From Prochlorococcus sp. AG-363-A03 (GTDB taxonomy: Bacteria; Cyanobacteriota; Cyanobacteriia; PCC-6307; Cyanobiaceae): a stretch of DNA of 43,574 bases. The number at the start of each line of letters is the position of its first letter. Position 1 is the stretch's first letter. Shown one piece after another: positions 17,572 to 28,000 of the stretch. Under the pieces are notes generated by a model. It made no database searches. It saw nothing but the letters and a program-made list of their open reading frames with translations, and had not been told where the DNA came from. The DNA is taken from positions 67,969-111,542 of the forward strand of contig QCEW01000002.1 of assembly GCA_003280445.1 (NCBI GenBank), read 5' to 3'. Position numbers and translations under genes: made by a program.

Positions 17572-18402
17572 ATGTCAACTCGAGTGGCCTACCTAGGGCC
17601 TAAAGGAACTTACGCTGAAAAGGCTGCAAAAGCTTTAGCTGCCCAAGAAAAGCTTGACTCACCTGTATTCTCGCCATGCAAAGGTTTAAGGTCTGTTGTA
17701 GATAATCTTGCAAACAATCTTTGTGAAGCAGCCGTGGTACCAATTGAAAATTCGGTAGAAGGTGGGGTTACCACAACATTAGATTCTCTATGGAGACACA
17801 AAAATCTATTTATTCATAGAGCCCTAGTACTCCCAATCAAACACTCATTAATGAGCAGCGGGTCAATATCAACTATTTCAGAAGTTCTATCCCATCCTCA
17901 AGCTATAGCGCAATGCAGCCAGTGGCTAAACGACAATATTCCAAATGCAGTTCATTTACCAACCAATTCAACTGCAGAAGCAATAAGGATGGTAAAAGGT
18001 AGCTCATTTAGAGCAGCGATAGGGTCAAAGGATGCAAATGAGGAGCTGAATATTCTGGCTTATCCTATTAATGACATTGAAGGCAATTGCACTCGATTCG
18101 TTCTTCTTAGTAAGGACAACATTAAGGTGGATGGCAATAAAGCAAGTATGGCTTTTTCTCTTAAGTCAAACAGCCCAGGTGCATTACTAAAGGCACTGAA
18201 TTGCATTGCAAATCTTGGCCTGAATATGAGTAGAATTGAATCTCGTCCTTCTAAAAGAGAACTTGGCGAATATGTCTTTTTTATAGATCTTGATTTAAAT
18301 GATAATAATAAAAAAGATTTTGAAAACCTTAGTGATGAGTTATCTCTACTTTGTAATCAAATAATTAATTTTGGATGTTATTTCGGATCAGAAGTTGAGT
18401 AA
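17572..18402 (+). CDS. pheA: Prephenate dehydratase
   Basis: A monofunctional dehydratase of 276 residues that turns prephenate into phenylpyruvate for phenylalanine. It opens with RVAYLGPKGTYAEKAA. Further catalytic-domain motifs are AAVVPIENSVEGGV, LSHPQAIAQCSQWL, and the NCTRFVLLS segment with its conserved Thr-Arg-Phe. A C-terminal ACT domain (about 190-276), with SPGALLKALN and the ESRPSKRELGEYVF motif, should give feedback inhibition by phenylalanine. No chorismate mutase domain is present. Confidence 0.96.
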   Translation: MSTRVAYLGPKGTYAEKAAKALAAQEKLDSPVFSPCKGLRSVVDNLANNLCEAAVVPIENSVEGGVTTTLDSLWRHKNLFIHRALVLPIKHSLMSSGSISTISEVLSHPQAIAQCSQWLNDNIPNAVHLPTNSTAEAIRMVKGSSFRAAIGSKDANEELNILAYPINDIEGNCTRFVLLSKDNIKVDGNKASMAFSLKSNSPGALLKALNCIANLGLNMSRIESRPSKRELGEYVFFIDLDLNDNNKKDFENLSDELSLLCNQIINFGCYFGSEVE

Positions 18403-18403
18403 T

Positions 18404-19336
18404 CTATCCTCTTGATTTAAATACTCCGAATTTCATCAAGCCTCTGGAAAAAGACCATCTCATCATTAATATTGTTGGTATTTCTCTCAATGCCTTTAGA
18501 AAAGATTTAAGGCCTAATTTCATTATGGATGATGGTCTTCTAAACCCTTCATATATAGATTCACTCCAAGACTGAATTGTATATTTTGTCCAATTGGACG
18601 TCTCTACAGAACTCCCCGAATAAGGGCTTTTTAACAAGTTCCTTTTAAATCCTTCAATACTTGAAAATTCAGGATGAGTCCATTGGACTAGTAATTGATT
18701 CATAACGAACTTTTCCAATAAATTTAGGGGTTGCCCTCTAGTATCTCTTTGATTCCAATCTGCAACTGCCAAAAACCCACCAGGTCTAAGGACTCTAAGC
18801 ATCTCATCTGCAAATGTTTGTTTATCAAAGATATGAGGGCCAGCTTCAACACTCCAAACCCCATCAAAGCTGCCTTTTTCAAACTTTAAGTCCAGTGCAT
18901 CCATTACCTCAAAACGACAAAATTCCTTATTAGCTGTTAACTCATTTGCTCTTTTGATTTGTTCTTGACTTATGGAAATACCAATCACATTAAATCCATA
19001 ATAATCAGATAAAATTCTTGAACTTCCACCTATTCCACATCCTACGTCTAACACCCTTGACCCTTTTGGTAATTTGTTTAAACCACTCCAACGAACTAAT
19101 TCATGCACAAAATCAATCTTAGCTTTCCTAAAGTCTTTTTTTATTCTTGGTTTTTCATAAAAACCTAGATGAATATGATCTCCCCAAAGATTTTCTAGTA
19201 AACGATCATTAGTCCATGAATCATATGAAGAGGCAACACTGCTAACAGACTCATATTTACGACTTTTCCTGAGCCACTGAGTAGTTAAAGTGATCAGAAC
19301 GAAAGAGCTAAATATAAAAATTAATATCCATTGCAT
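18404..19336 (-). CDS. MPBQ/MSBQ-type quinol methyltransferase
   Basis: A membrane-anchored SAM methyltransferase of 310 residues, closely resembling Synechocystis Sll0418, which methylates 2-methyl-6-phytylbenzoquinol (tocopherol) and the solanesyl equivalent (plastoquinone). The features match in order: an N-terminal helix (1-20), SVASSYDSWTNDRLLE, WGDHIHLGFY (51-60), SAM motif I LDVGCGIGGSSR (96-107), VWSVEAGPHIFDK, LRPGGFLAVADWNQRD, and a hydrophobic C-terminal region with REIPTILMMR. The enzyme would act at the thylakoid or inner membrane. Which quinol it prefers cannot be settled from sequence. It lies two bases beyond the convergent pheA. Confidence 0.85.
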   Translation of the reverse strand: MQWILIFIFSSFVLITLTTQWLRKSRKYESVSSVASSYDSWTNDRLLENLWGDHIHLGFYEKPRIKKDFRKAKIDFVHELVRWSGLNKLPKGSRVLDVGCGIGGSSRILSDYYGFNVIGISISQEQIKRANELTANKEFCRFEVMDALDLKFEKGSFDGVWSVEAGPHIFDKQTFADEMLRVLRPGGFLAVADWNQRDTRGQPLNLLEKFVMNQLLVQWTHPEFSSIEGFKRNLLKSPYSGSSVETSNWTKYTIQSWSESIYEGFRRPSSIMKLGLKSFLKALREIPTILMMRWSFSRGLMKFGVFKSRG

Positions 19337-19338
19337 AA

Positions 19339-20001
19339 TTAATTGTTAGCTTGATCAGCGTTTGAGAAAGTATCTTTTAAAGCAGTTCTTGCAGCTAGTT
19401 GTCTTCTTGTGTGATCAAGAAGTTCATATTCTCTTTCCAAACGGTGGAAAGTATTAGTTAACTCTAATAAATTCTGCTGTTCACTTGCTACTGGCCCTCC
19501 AAGATGTGCAGCTATCCAAAAAGACAACTCTCTAGGGATATCAGGCAAAGAATCAGGAAGTTCCTTTTCAGATTCAGTTAATTTTGAAGTAAGTGAAACC
19601 ACATCCTTAAGCGCAATAGCGACTGAATCTTTTAATTCTAATAGTTTAGTTTGATCTGAAATTGGTTCATCATCAACCCAACTAACCAGGGCGTTAATAA
19701 AAGGAGTTTCACTAATAATTTCTAGGATTCGAAATCTTTGCTGACCAATGGTAACAATATTACTTCTCCCATCTTGTGAAGTTTGATGCTTAACGATCTC
19801 AGCACAACAACCAACATCTTCCATTTTTTTTGCTAGTGGATCCCATCTAACAACCCCAAAACGACTGTCTGCTTTTAAGACAGATTGAAGCATTAATCTG
19901 TAACGAGTCTCAAAAATATGAAGTGGCAAGTACTCCTGAGGAAAAAGCACAACCTCAGGCAATGGGAAAAGTGGTAGCTCCCTAACTGAAAGTTCGCTCA
20001 A
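19339..20001 (-). CDS. Lon N-terminal (LON substrate-binding) domain protein
   Basis: A 220-residue protein with only the substrate-binding N domain of Lon and no ATPase or protease part. Evidence: ELPLFPLPEVVLFPQEYLPL at the N-terminus, HIFETRYRLMLQSVL, and RFRILEIISETPFINALV. The C-terminal third is helical (LERLEREYELLDHTRRQL-like). The start is TTG at 20001, preceded by AGGA at a fitting distance. Function unknown, possibly protein quality control. It follows rpsJ with a 60-bp gap. Confidence 0.88.
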   Translation of the reverse strand: MSELSVRELPLFPLPEVVLFPQEYLPLHIFETRYRLMLQSVLKADSRFGVVRWDPLAKKMEDVGCCAEIVKHQTSQDGRSNIVTIGQQRFRILEIISETPFINALVSWVDDEPISDQTKLLELKDSVAIALKDVVSLTSKLTESEKELPDSLPDIPRELSFWIAAHLGGPVASEQQNLLELTNTFHRLEREYELLDHTRRQLAARTALKDTFSNADQANN

Positions 20002-20061
20002 ATGAGTATTCCTAATTAAACGTATCCTAGATAATCTATCTCTGGTTTGAGAGAAAAAGAT

Positions 20062-20382
20062 CTAGAGCTTAACTTCTATGTCAACTCCGCTAGGAAGGTC
20101 AAGCTTCATCAAAGCATCTATGGTCTTTGCAGAAGGGCTATAAATATCAATAATTCGTCTATGTGTCCTTGTTTCAAAATGCTCTCTTGAATCTTTATCA
20201 ACATGAGGAGAACGAAGAACACAATAAATTTTTCTTTTTGTGGGCAGAGGAATAGGGCCTATTGCTGAGGCAGCTGTTGTATCTGCAGTCTCAATTATTT
20301 TATCGCAAGATAAATCAAGCATTCTTCTATCAAAAGCCTTTAGGCGTATGCGTATTTTTTGCTGTGCAATTGCAGTTGACAT
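20062..20382 (-). CDS. rpsJ: 30S ribosomal protein S10
   Basis: This 106-residue protein binds the 30S head and, as NusE, takes part in antitermination. Motifs: [54 protein letters not shown], and [11 protein letters not shown] at the end. It is the last gene of the str operon, after tuf, an arrangement common in cyanobacteria. Confidence 0.98.
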
Positions 20383-20428
20383 AATGGGATTACCAAAAGC
20401 TAATTAGATTTTCGAGGTTCTTTTGAGA

Positions 20429-20446
20429 ATGAACTAATTAGTTCAT
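20429..20446. repeat. 18-bp perfect palindrome between tuf and rpsJ
   Basis: ATGAACTAATTAGTTCAT is its own reverse complement. It sits 46 bp upstream of the rpsJ start in the tuf-rpsJ gap. It may be a regulator site or a processing hairpin; no T-run follows. Confidence 0.45.
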
Positions 20447-20464
20447 CTGTTTATTTAATTTAGA

Positions 20465-20493
20465 GGATGACCTGAATAAATTACAAGTCATCC
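20465..20493 (-). terminator. Hairpin after tuf, weak terminator or processing stem
   Basis: GGATGAC (20465-20471) pairs with GTCATCC (20487-20493) around a 15-base loop, 10 bp beyond the tuf stop. The T-run is poor, so partial termination or mRNA stabilisation is more likely than a full stop before rpsJ. Confidence 0.4.
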
Positions 20494-20503
20494 CCAAAAT
20501 CAA

Positions 20504-21703
20504 TTACTCAATAATTTTTGAAACCACTCCGGCTCCAATAGTGCGACCACCTTCACGAATTGCGAATCTCATGCCCTGTTCTATAGCAACAGGAGCTATC
20601 AATTCTCCAGTCATTTTTATTCTGTCCCCAGGCATGACCATTTCAACATTGCTTCCATCATCAGATGTGAATGCAGTAATTTGACCTGTTACATCCGTAG
20701 TACGAATATAAAACTGAGGACGATAACCAGCAAAGAAAGGAGTATGGCGGCCACCTTCTTCTTTTTTCAATACATATACCTCACCCTCGAATTTGGTATG
20801 AGGTGTGATGGATCCTTTTTTAACAAGAACCATTCCTCTTTCAATATCTTCCTTCTGAATACCTCGTAAAAGAAGTCCAACATTGTCACCAGCCATACCT
20901 TCGTCAAGAAGTTTTCTAAACATCTCGACACCAGTCACGGTTGTAAGTCTTGTGTCTCTAATTCCTACAATTTCAACCTCCTCACCGACTGTTACTTTTC
21001 CTCTTTCAATTCGTCCAGTAGCAACCGTTCCACGACCAGTAATTGAGAAAACGTCTTCAACAGCCATTAAGAAAGGCTTATCAATTTCACGCTCAGGTTC
21101 TGGAATTGAAGAATCAACTGCAGTCATTAATTCATCTATTTTTGTCTCCCAATCTGCTTCTCCCTCAATAGCTTTTAATCCTGAAACTTGAACAACAGGA
21201 ATGTCATCGCCAGGAAAGTCATAACTTGTGAGAAGTTCACGAATCTCCATTTCAACAAGTTCGATCATTTCTTCATCATCGACCATGTCACATTTGTTTA
21301 GTGCGACAACCAATGCAGGTACACCAACCTGCTTAGCTAAAAGAATATGTTCTTTCGTTTGTGCCATTGCCCCATCAGTAGCTGCTACAACAAGAATTGC
21401 ACCGTCCATCTGAGCAGCACCTGTGATCATGTTTTTTACATAATCAGCATGGCCTGGGCAATCAACATGAGCGTAATGTCTACCATCAGTTTCATATTCA
21501 ACATGAGCAGTGTTGATGGTGATACCACGTTCACGCTCTTCTGGCGCTCCATCAATTTCTGCGTAATCTTGAGCTTCGGCTTGACCTTTTTTGGCTAAAA
21601 CCTTTGTGATTGCAGCTGTAAGGGTTGTTTTGCCATGGTCAACGTGGCCAATAGTACCTATGTTGACGTGAGGTTTGTTCCTCTCAAACTTCTCGCGAGC
21701 CAT
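20504..21703 (-). CDS. tuf: Elongation factor Tu
   Basis: EF-Tu delivers aminoacyl-tRNA to the ribosome; 399 residues. Visible motifs: P-loop GHVDHGKT (residues 18-25), [15 protein letters not shown], and the effector region [12 protein letters not shown]. Domains 2 and 3 follow ([25 protein letters not shown]). It is the fourth gene of the str operon, 41 bp after fusA. Confidence 0.99.
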   Translation of the reverse strand: MAREKFERNKPHVNIGTIGHVDHGKTTLTAAITKVLAKKGQAEAQDYAEIDGAPEERERGITINTAHVEYETDGRHYAHVDCPGHADYVKNMITGAAQMDGAILVVAATDGAMAQTKEHILLAKQVGVPALVVALNKCDMVDDEEMIELVEMEIRELLTSYDFPGDDIPVVQVSGLKAIEGEADWETKIDELMTAVDSSIPEPEREIDKPFLMAVEDVFSITGRGTVATGRIERGKVTVGEEVEIVGIRDTRLTTVTGVEMFRKLLDEGMAGDNVGLLLRGIQKEDIERGMVLVKKGSITPHTKFEGEVYVLKKEEGGRHTPFFAGYRPQFYIRTTDVTGQITAFTSDDGSNVEMVMPGDRIKMTGELIAPVAIEQGMRFAIREGGRTIGAGVVSKIIE

Positions 21704-21744
21704 TTTTTTTAAAGAATCGGGGGTTGGTTAGTAAATTTTAGAGA

Positions 21745-23820
21745 TCAGGAATTGCCCTGATTCTTGGAGATAATTGCTTCGGCAACATTACGAGGAACTT
21801 CCTCGTAGGTGCTGAACTCCATTGAGAAAATACCCCGACCTTGAGTCATTGATCGGAGTTGAGTGGCATAGCCAAACATTTCGGCTAATGGCACTTTTGC
21901 CTGGACTTTGGATTGTCCATCTTCGATGGATTGACCTTCAACCTGACCTCGTCTAGAGGACAGATCTCCAATTATAGAGCCTAGGAAGTCCTCAGGCACT
22001 TCTACCTCAACTTTCATCATAGGTTCTAGAAGGACAGGATTGCACTTCTTGATTCCATCTTTGAAAGCCATTGAGCCGGCAATCTTGAAAGCCATCTCTG
22101 ATGAGTCAACATCATGATAAGAGCCATCAACCAATGTAACTTTTACATCAATTAGAGGATAGCCAGCAATTACACCAGACTCACATGTTTCTTTCATTCC
22201 TGATTCAGCAGGCTTTATGTATTCTTTCGGCACAGATCCACCGACAATTTTATTGACAAACTCAAAACCAGTTCCAGGCTCACCTGGCTCAACTTCAATA
22301 ACAACATGACCATACTGACCTTTACCGCCTGTCTGTCTTGCAAACTTTCCTTCACCTGAAGAGCTGGCTCTAATCGTTTCTCTGTAAGAAACTTGAGGTG
22401 CTCCAATATTTGCCTCTACTTTAAATTCTCTCAACATACGATCCACCAAAATTTCCAGGTGAAGTTCACCCATCCCAGCAATTACAGTTTGATTTGTCTC
22501 TTGATCAGTACTGACTCTGAATGTTGGATCTTCCTCAGACAGAGATGTCAGCGCTTTACCTAACTTTTCCATATCGCTTTTAGTCTTGGGCTCTACCGCA
22601 ACTGAAATAACTGGCTCAGGGATATAAAGCGTTTCAAGAACAATTGCCTCTTCTGAAGCGCATAAAGTGTCTCCCGTTGTTGTATTTTTCAGTCCAAGCA
22701 CAGCACCAAGATCCCCTGCTCTCAATTCATCGACTTCCTCTCGGTCATCAGCTTTCAAAATTATCAACCTAGAGATTCTCTCTTTTGCATCCTTAGTTGA
22801 GTTGAGAACATAACTGCCTTTTTCAAGTACACCGGAATACATTCGAACAAAAGTCAATTTTCCATATGGATCAGCCATTACCTTGAATGCAAGCGCGCTA
22901 AATGGTGCTCCATCATCTGAAGGCCTAACAGCTTCTTTTCCATTAGGAAGCAAACCCTGAATAGGAGGGACATCAACAGGAGCAGGAAGATAATTAACTA
23001 CTGCATCTAGTAATAGTTGAACTCCTTTATTTTTAAAAGCTGAACCACATAGCATTGGGACCAAACCATGTTTAAGAACTCCTTCCCTGATACCAGATTT
23101 GAGTTGTTCTATTGTTAACTCACCATTTTCTAGAAACGCTTCAAGCAATTCTTCCTCAGTTTCTGCTATTGACTCCATTAATTTTGATCGCCAATCGGAT
23201 ACCAAATCAAGCATGTCTGATGGAACATCAGTCTGTTCAATATCTTTTCCAAGATCATCTTTGTATATATATGCTTTATTTTCTACAAGATCTATAATGC
23301 CTTTCAAGTCATTTTCAGCTCCAATAGGTAACTGAATTGGGACTGCATTAGCTTTTAGCCTATCTTTGATTTGGCCATGGACTTTAAGGAAATCTGCTCC
23401 AGTTCTATCCATTTTATTGACAAATACCATCCTAGGTACTGAATACCTATCGGCTTGACGCCAAACTGTCTCAGATTGAGGCTGTACTCCACCAACCGCA
23501 CAGAAGACAGCAATTACACCATCAAGAACTCTCATTGAACGCTCAACTTCAATTGTGAAGTCAACGTGTCCAGGAGTATCGATGATGTTTATTCGGTGAT
23601 CGTCCCATGTGGTTGAAATCGCCGCAGCGGTAATAGTGATTCCCCTCTCTCTTTCTTGGGCCATCCAATCGGTGACTGCGGCACCATCATGAACCTCCCC
23701 CATCTTATGAACTACACCTGAATAGAAAAGAATTCTTTCAGTGCAGGTTGTTTTACCAGCATCAATATGTGCAGCAATTCCGATATTTCTTACTCGTTCC
23801 AAAGGAAAGGCGCGTGCCAC
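21745..23820 (-). CDS. fusA: Elongation factor G
   Basis: This translocation GTPase has 691 residues. Motifs: AHIDAGKTT (17-25), [31 protein letters not shown] and [10 protein letters not shown]. Domain IV contains [20 protein letters not shown] and domain V contains [18 protein letters not shown]. It is a normal full-length EF-G in the str operon, between rpsG and tuf. Confidence 0.99.
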   Translation of the reverse strand: MARAFPLERVRNIGIAAHIDAGKTTCTERILFYSGVVHKMGEVHDGAAVTDWMAQERERGITITAAAISTTWDDHRINIIDTPGHVDFTIEVERSMRVLDGVIAVFCAVGGVQPQSETVWRQADRYSVPRMVFVNKMDRTGADFLKVHGQIKDRLKANAVPIQLPIGAENDLKGIIDLVENKAYIYKDDLGKDIEQTDVPSDMLDLVSDWRSKLMESIAETEEELLEAFLENGELTIEQLKSGIREGVLKHGLVPMLCGSAFKNKGVQLLLDAVVNYLPAPVDVPPIQGLLPNGKEAVRPSDDGAPFSALAFKVMADPYGKLTFVRMYSGVLEKGSYVLNSTKDAKERISRLIILKADDREEVDELRAGDLGAVLGLKNTTTGDTLCASEEAIVLETLYIPEPVISVAVEPKTKSDMEKLGKALTSLSEEDPTFRVSTDQETNQTVIAGMGELHLEILVDRMLREFKVEANIGAPQVSYRETIRASSSGEGKFARQTGGKGQYGHVVIEVEPGEPGTGFEFVNKIVGGSVPKEYIKPAESGMKETCESGVIAGYPLIDVKVTLVDGSYHDVDSSEMAFKIAGSMAFKDGIKKCNPVLLEPMMKVEVEVPEDFLGSIIGDLSSRRGQVEGQSIEDGQSKVQAKVPLAEMFGYATQLRSMTQGRGIFSMEFSTYEEVPRNVAEAIISKNQGNS

Positions 23821-23925
23821 AGAAAATACTCCGACTAAAGGGCTTTAAAATGCGCATGGACTCTACAACTCAGCATGCTAAAAAAGAAATATTTTGAGGA
23901 TTTAAATAGAAAAATTTGACCTAAA

Positions 23926-24396
23926 TCAATAACGATAGTGGGCAAAAGCTTTATTCGCTTCAGCCATTTTATGAGTCTCTTCCCTCTTCCTCACTGCATT
24001 TCCAGCTTCATTAGCTGCGTCCATAAGCTCCCCAGCAAGTTTTTGAGCCATACTTCTTCCATTTCTTGATCTTGAGAAATTTACCAACCACCTAAGTGCC
24101 ATCGCAATCCCTCTTTCTTGACGAACCTCCATTGGGACCTGATATGTAGCTCCACCGACTCTTCTCGCTCTGACTTCAACAAGAGGTGTGACATTTTTTA
24201 CGGCTGTTTCAAATAATTCAATCGGGTCGGAACCAGTTCGTTCGTTGATCAAACCAAATGCATCGGAAAGTATTTTTTGAGCTGTTGATTTTTTTCCATG
24301 TTTCATCAAACGATGGACCATCATACTTGCCAAACGATTATTAAACTGAGGATCTGGGAGAACAGGTCTTTTTTCTGCTGCGTTTCTTCTTGACAT
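23926..24396 (-). CDS. rpsG: 30S ribosomal protein S7
   Basis: This 156-residue protein organises the 30S head with 16S rRNA. Motifs: [20 protein letters not shown] at the start, [34 protein letters not shown] and the end [14 protein letters not shown]. It is the second gene of the str operon, followed by fusA with about 100 bp between. Confidence 0.99.
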   Translation of the reverse strand: MSRRNAAEKRPVLPDPQFNNRLASMMVHRLMKHGKKSTAQKILSDAFGLINERTGSDPIELFETAVKNVTPLVEVRARRVGGATYQVPMEVRQERGIAMALRWLVNFSRSRNGRSMAQKLAGELMDAANEAGNAVRKREETHKMAEANKAFAHYRY

Positions 24397-24444
24397 GAAA
24401 TTAAGTTTGTATAAAGGGAGAATTCAATGAATCAAAATAAATTT

Positions 24445-24819
24445 TTATTCTTTAGGAGATTTAGCTCCGTATTTTGATCTTGACTGTTTACGGTCTTTAA
24501 CACCAGCGGTATCAAGAGTTCCTCTAACTATGTGATATCTAACTCCTGGCAGATCTTTAACCCTCCCACCTCTAAGTAAAACTACAGAGTGTTCTTGAAG
24601 GTTGTGACCTATACCACCAATATAAGCAGTAACTTCAAAACCTGAGGTTAATCTCACACGGGCTACTTTTCTTAGAGCCGAGTTAGGTTTTTTTGGAGTT
24701 GAGGTGTAAACCCTTGTACATACTCCTCTCCTTTCTGGACAACCTCGCAAAGCAGGAGATTTTGTCTTCGTTTTTAGAGTCTTTCGCTCTGTTCTTATCA
24801 ACTGTTGAATGGTTGGCAT
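24445..24819 (-). CDS. rpsL: 30S ribosomal protein S12
   Basis: The protein sits at the decoding centre and is the streptomycin target. I start at ATG 24819, giving [13 protein letters not shown] and 124 residues; an upstream in-frame start at 24858 does not fit the family. Motifs: [20 protein letters not shown] with the conserved lysine (streptomycin-sensitive form), [20 protein letters not shown], and [18 protein letters not shown]. First gene of the leftward str operon. Confidence 0.98.
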   Translation of the reverse strand: MPTIQQLIRTERKTLKTKTKSPALRGCPERRGVCTRVYTSTPKKPNSALRKVARVRLTSGFEVTAYIGGIGHNLQEHSVVLLRGGRVKDLPGVRYHIVRGTLDTAGVKDRKQSRSKYGAKSPKE

Positions 24820-25002
24820 TAATTTTATATTTGGTCTAAGTTCGACCAGATTCAACAATTCTCCAGATTACTTGGTCAACCACCCAAATTCGTATTTTTC
24901 AACAATTAATATTTTATTTTTATCCAGATTTAAGCATAAGTACAAATATTTTCAAGAAAGTATCGATTAAAAAACTTAATGGTCGACAAAAATGTTTAAG
25001 AT

Positions 25003-25016
25003 GTAACTCTGATAAC
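25003..25016 (+). promoter_or_regulatory. Weak NtcA-like half-match upstream of Fd-GOGAT
   Basis: GTA-N8-AAC, one mismatch from GTA-N8-TAC, about 80 bp before the GOGAT start. No good -10 (TAN3T) lies at the expected spacing. It is noted because the gene belongs to nitrogen assimilation; it may well be chance in AT-rich DNA. Confidence 0.2.
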
Positions 25017-25097
25017 TATCAAATCAATCTCATCATCTATTTCAAAGCTTACCAATAGCACTTTTGTAAGAAAAGAAAAAATAGTAAGTTAAAAAAC

Positions 25098-28000
25098 ATG
25101 CATCAACGACTCTCAAGATCAAATTGGCCTTACTGCGATAGCACCTATCCAGACGCCTTTTCTGGAGAGAAAGATTCTTGTGGAGTGGGCTTCATAGCTA
25201 GCGTTGAAGGCAAACAAAATCATTGGGTGCTGTCTCAGGCATTACGTGGTCTGAGTTGTATGGAGCATAGAGGTGGATGCGGTGGAGATAGCGACTCAGG
25301 GGATGGTGCCGGGATTTTATGTGAAATCCCATGGTCATATTTCAGGCAGGTTTGGGACACGGCTAAACATTGCGAACCCCATTTGTCAGGAATAGGCATG
25401 ATGTTTATGCCTAAGGACTTAAAGAATAGAGACATATCGAAAAAAATATGTGAGCAGGAAGCTGAATATTTAGGGTTAACCTCCCAAGGATGGAGAGATG
25501 TTCCTGTTAACGACGAAGTTCTAGGCAAACTTGCAAAAGAAAATGAACCCTTTATTGCACAATGGATAGTTGAAATTAAGGATAAAGAAATTAATCTTGA
25601 GGCTTTACTTTTTAGATTAAGGCAAAGGATTTCAAATCGAGCAAATATAGAATTAAAGGAAGATAAATTAGGGCTCTATATATGTTCATTAAGTAGCAAA
25701 ACAATTGTATATAAAGGTATGGTCAGATCGGAAATATTAGCCCCTTTTTATACAGATCTAAAGGACGATAGATTTGAAGTTTCATACGCAGTTTACCATA
25801 GAAGATTTAGTACAAATACATTACCTAAATGGCCGTTGGCTCAACCAATGAGACTTTTAGGTCATAATGGAGAAATAAATACATTACTCGGAAATATAAA
25901 TTGGGCTAAAGCAACAGAAACAGATATAAGTTCAGTTTGGAAAGAAAATGCAAATGATCTAAAACCTATAGTCAATAATTTATATAGTGATTCAGCAAAT
26001 CTTGATTTAAACCTTGAACTATTAGTTCGAAGTGGAAGGCCAATAACTGATAGTTTATTAACACTTATTCCCGAAGCTTTTAGAGACCAACCAGAATTAA
26101 TCAATAAACCCGAAATAACTGCTTTTTATGAATATGCTGCAGGGACCCAAGAACCTTGGGATGGTCCAGCTTTAATAGTCTTTACTGACGGAAGAAATAT
26201 TGGCGCAACCCTTGATAGAAATGGTTTAAGACCTGCTCGCTATTGCATCACTAAAAATGGATATGTTGTTATGGGATCTGAAACAGGCGTTGTTGAATTA
26301 GAAGAAGATCTAATCCAAGAGAAAGGTCGCCTAGGTCCTGGTCAAATGCTTGCTGTTGATTTAGAAAGCAAGAGAATTTTACGAAACTGGGATGTTAAAG
26401 AAGAGTCAGCAAATAGATACCCATACTTAGATTGGTTAAAAGCAAATCGTATAAACCTTAACAACCAAAGTTGGGAAATAAATAATAAATTTGATAAGCA
26501 AAAATTGCTTCAGCAACAAATTGCATTTGGCTTTAGTGCAGAAGATTTTGATTATATAATTAATAGCATGGCAGCAAATGCAAAAGAACCAACTTATTGC
26601 ATGGGTGATGATATACCACTAGCAATACTTTCTAATAAATCACATATTCTTTACGACTATTTCAAACAAAGATTTGCACAAGTTACCAATCCACCAATTG
26701 ATCCTCTTAGAGAAAAGCTAGTCACTAGCTTAGAAATGAATCTTGGGGTTAGGAAAGCGCCCTTAAGGCCTAAAGCAGAGAACGCAAGACTAATTCATCT
26801 TAAATCACCAATACTTAATGAAAAAGAATTAACTTCAATAACAAAATCAGAACTTTCATGTAAGCAGATATCGACTTTAATTCCTATTAATGATGATAAA
26901 ATTAATCTCAAAGAAGGTCTCAAAAATCTATGCCAAGAAGCAGAAGATAGTGTAATTAATGGTAGAGAAATACTAATCCTTTCGGATAGAGATATTAATA
27001 TAGAAAACTCCTACATTCCTCCTCTTCTTGCTGTTGGTGCAGTTCATCATCACTTACTTAAAAAAGGACTAAGACTAAAAACCTCGATCATTATAGATAC
27101 TGCTCAATGCTGGAGTACTCATCACATTGCCTGTCTGATTGGATTTGGAGCAAGTGCAATTTGTCCTTGGTTAACATGGGAAACTACTCGCCATTGGTGG
27201 CAATTACCTAAAACTCAGAAACTTATTTCTGATGGGAAGTTATCTAATTTATCTATAGAGATTGCTCAAGATAATGTTAAGAAAGCAATGGAAGATGGAT
27301 TAAGAAAAATACTTTCGAAGATAGGAATCTCAGTATTAGCAAGTTATCACGGAGCACAAATCTTTGAAGCTATAGGTATCGGTGCTGATTTAATTGATTT
27401 AGCTTTCAAGGGAACAACAAGTCGTATAGCAGGACTAACTTTAAGAGAATTATCAATCGAGACAGTTTCATTTCACAAAAAAGCTTTCCCCGAACTGGAG
27501 CAAAAAAAACTTGATTTTAATGGGTTTGTTCAATATCGAAATAGCGGAGAATTTCATTTAAATAATCCAGAAATGTCAAAAATTCTTCATGCTGCAGTGA
27601 AAGCTGGGCCTGAATATGACCACTTCAAAACTTATCAACAACTTCTAGAAAGTCGTCCCGCTACTACCCTCAGAGATCTCCTTACATTTAAAACAGCTAC
27701 CCAGCCTTTACCCCTTGATCAAATAGAAAGTGTTGAGAGTATTTGTCAAAGATTTTGCACAGGCGGAATGAGTCTAGGTGCCCTATCTAGGGAAGCGCAT
27801 GAAGTTCTTGCAATAGCAATGAATAGAATTGGAGGCAAAAGCAATAGTGGTGAAGGCGGAGAGGATCCTGCGAGATTCAATGTCCTCGAGGATGTTGATG
27901 AAAATAATCAATCAAAAACATTACCTAATCTAAAAGGACTTTTAAATGGAGATACAGCATGTTCTGCAATCAAACAAATTGCTTCTGGACGATTTGGTGT

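Noticed and set aside
20681-21598. Several plus-strand frames opposite tuf
   Set aside because: All are shadows of the conserved tuf codons.
24859-25097. Glutamine (glnA-type) riboswitch before Fd-GOGAT
   Set aside because: I could not find the conserved core of that RNA; only weak AT-rich sequence is present.
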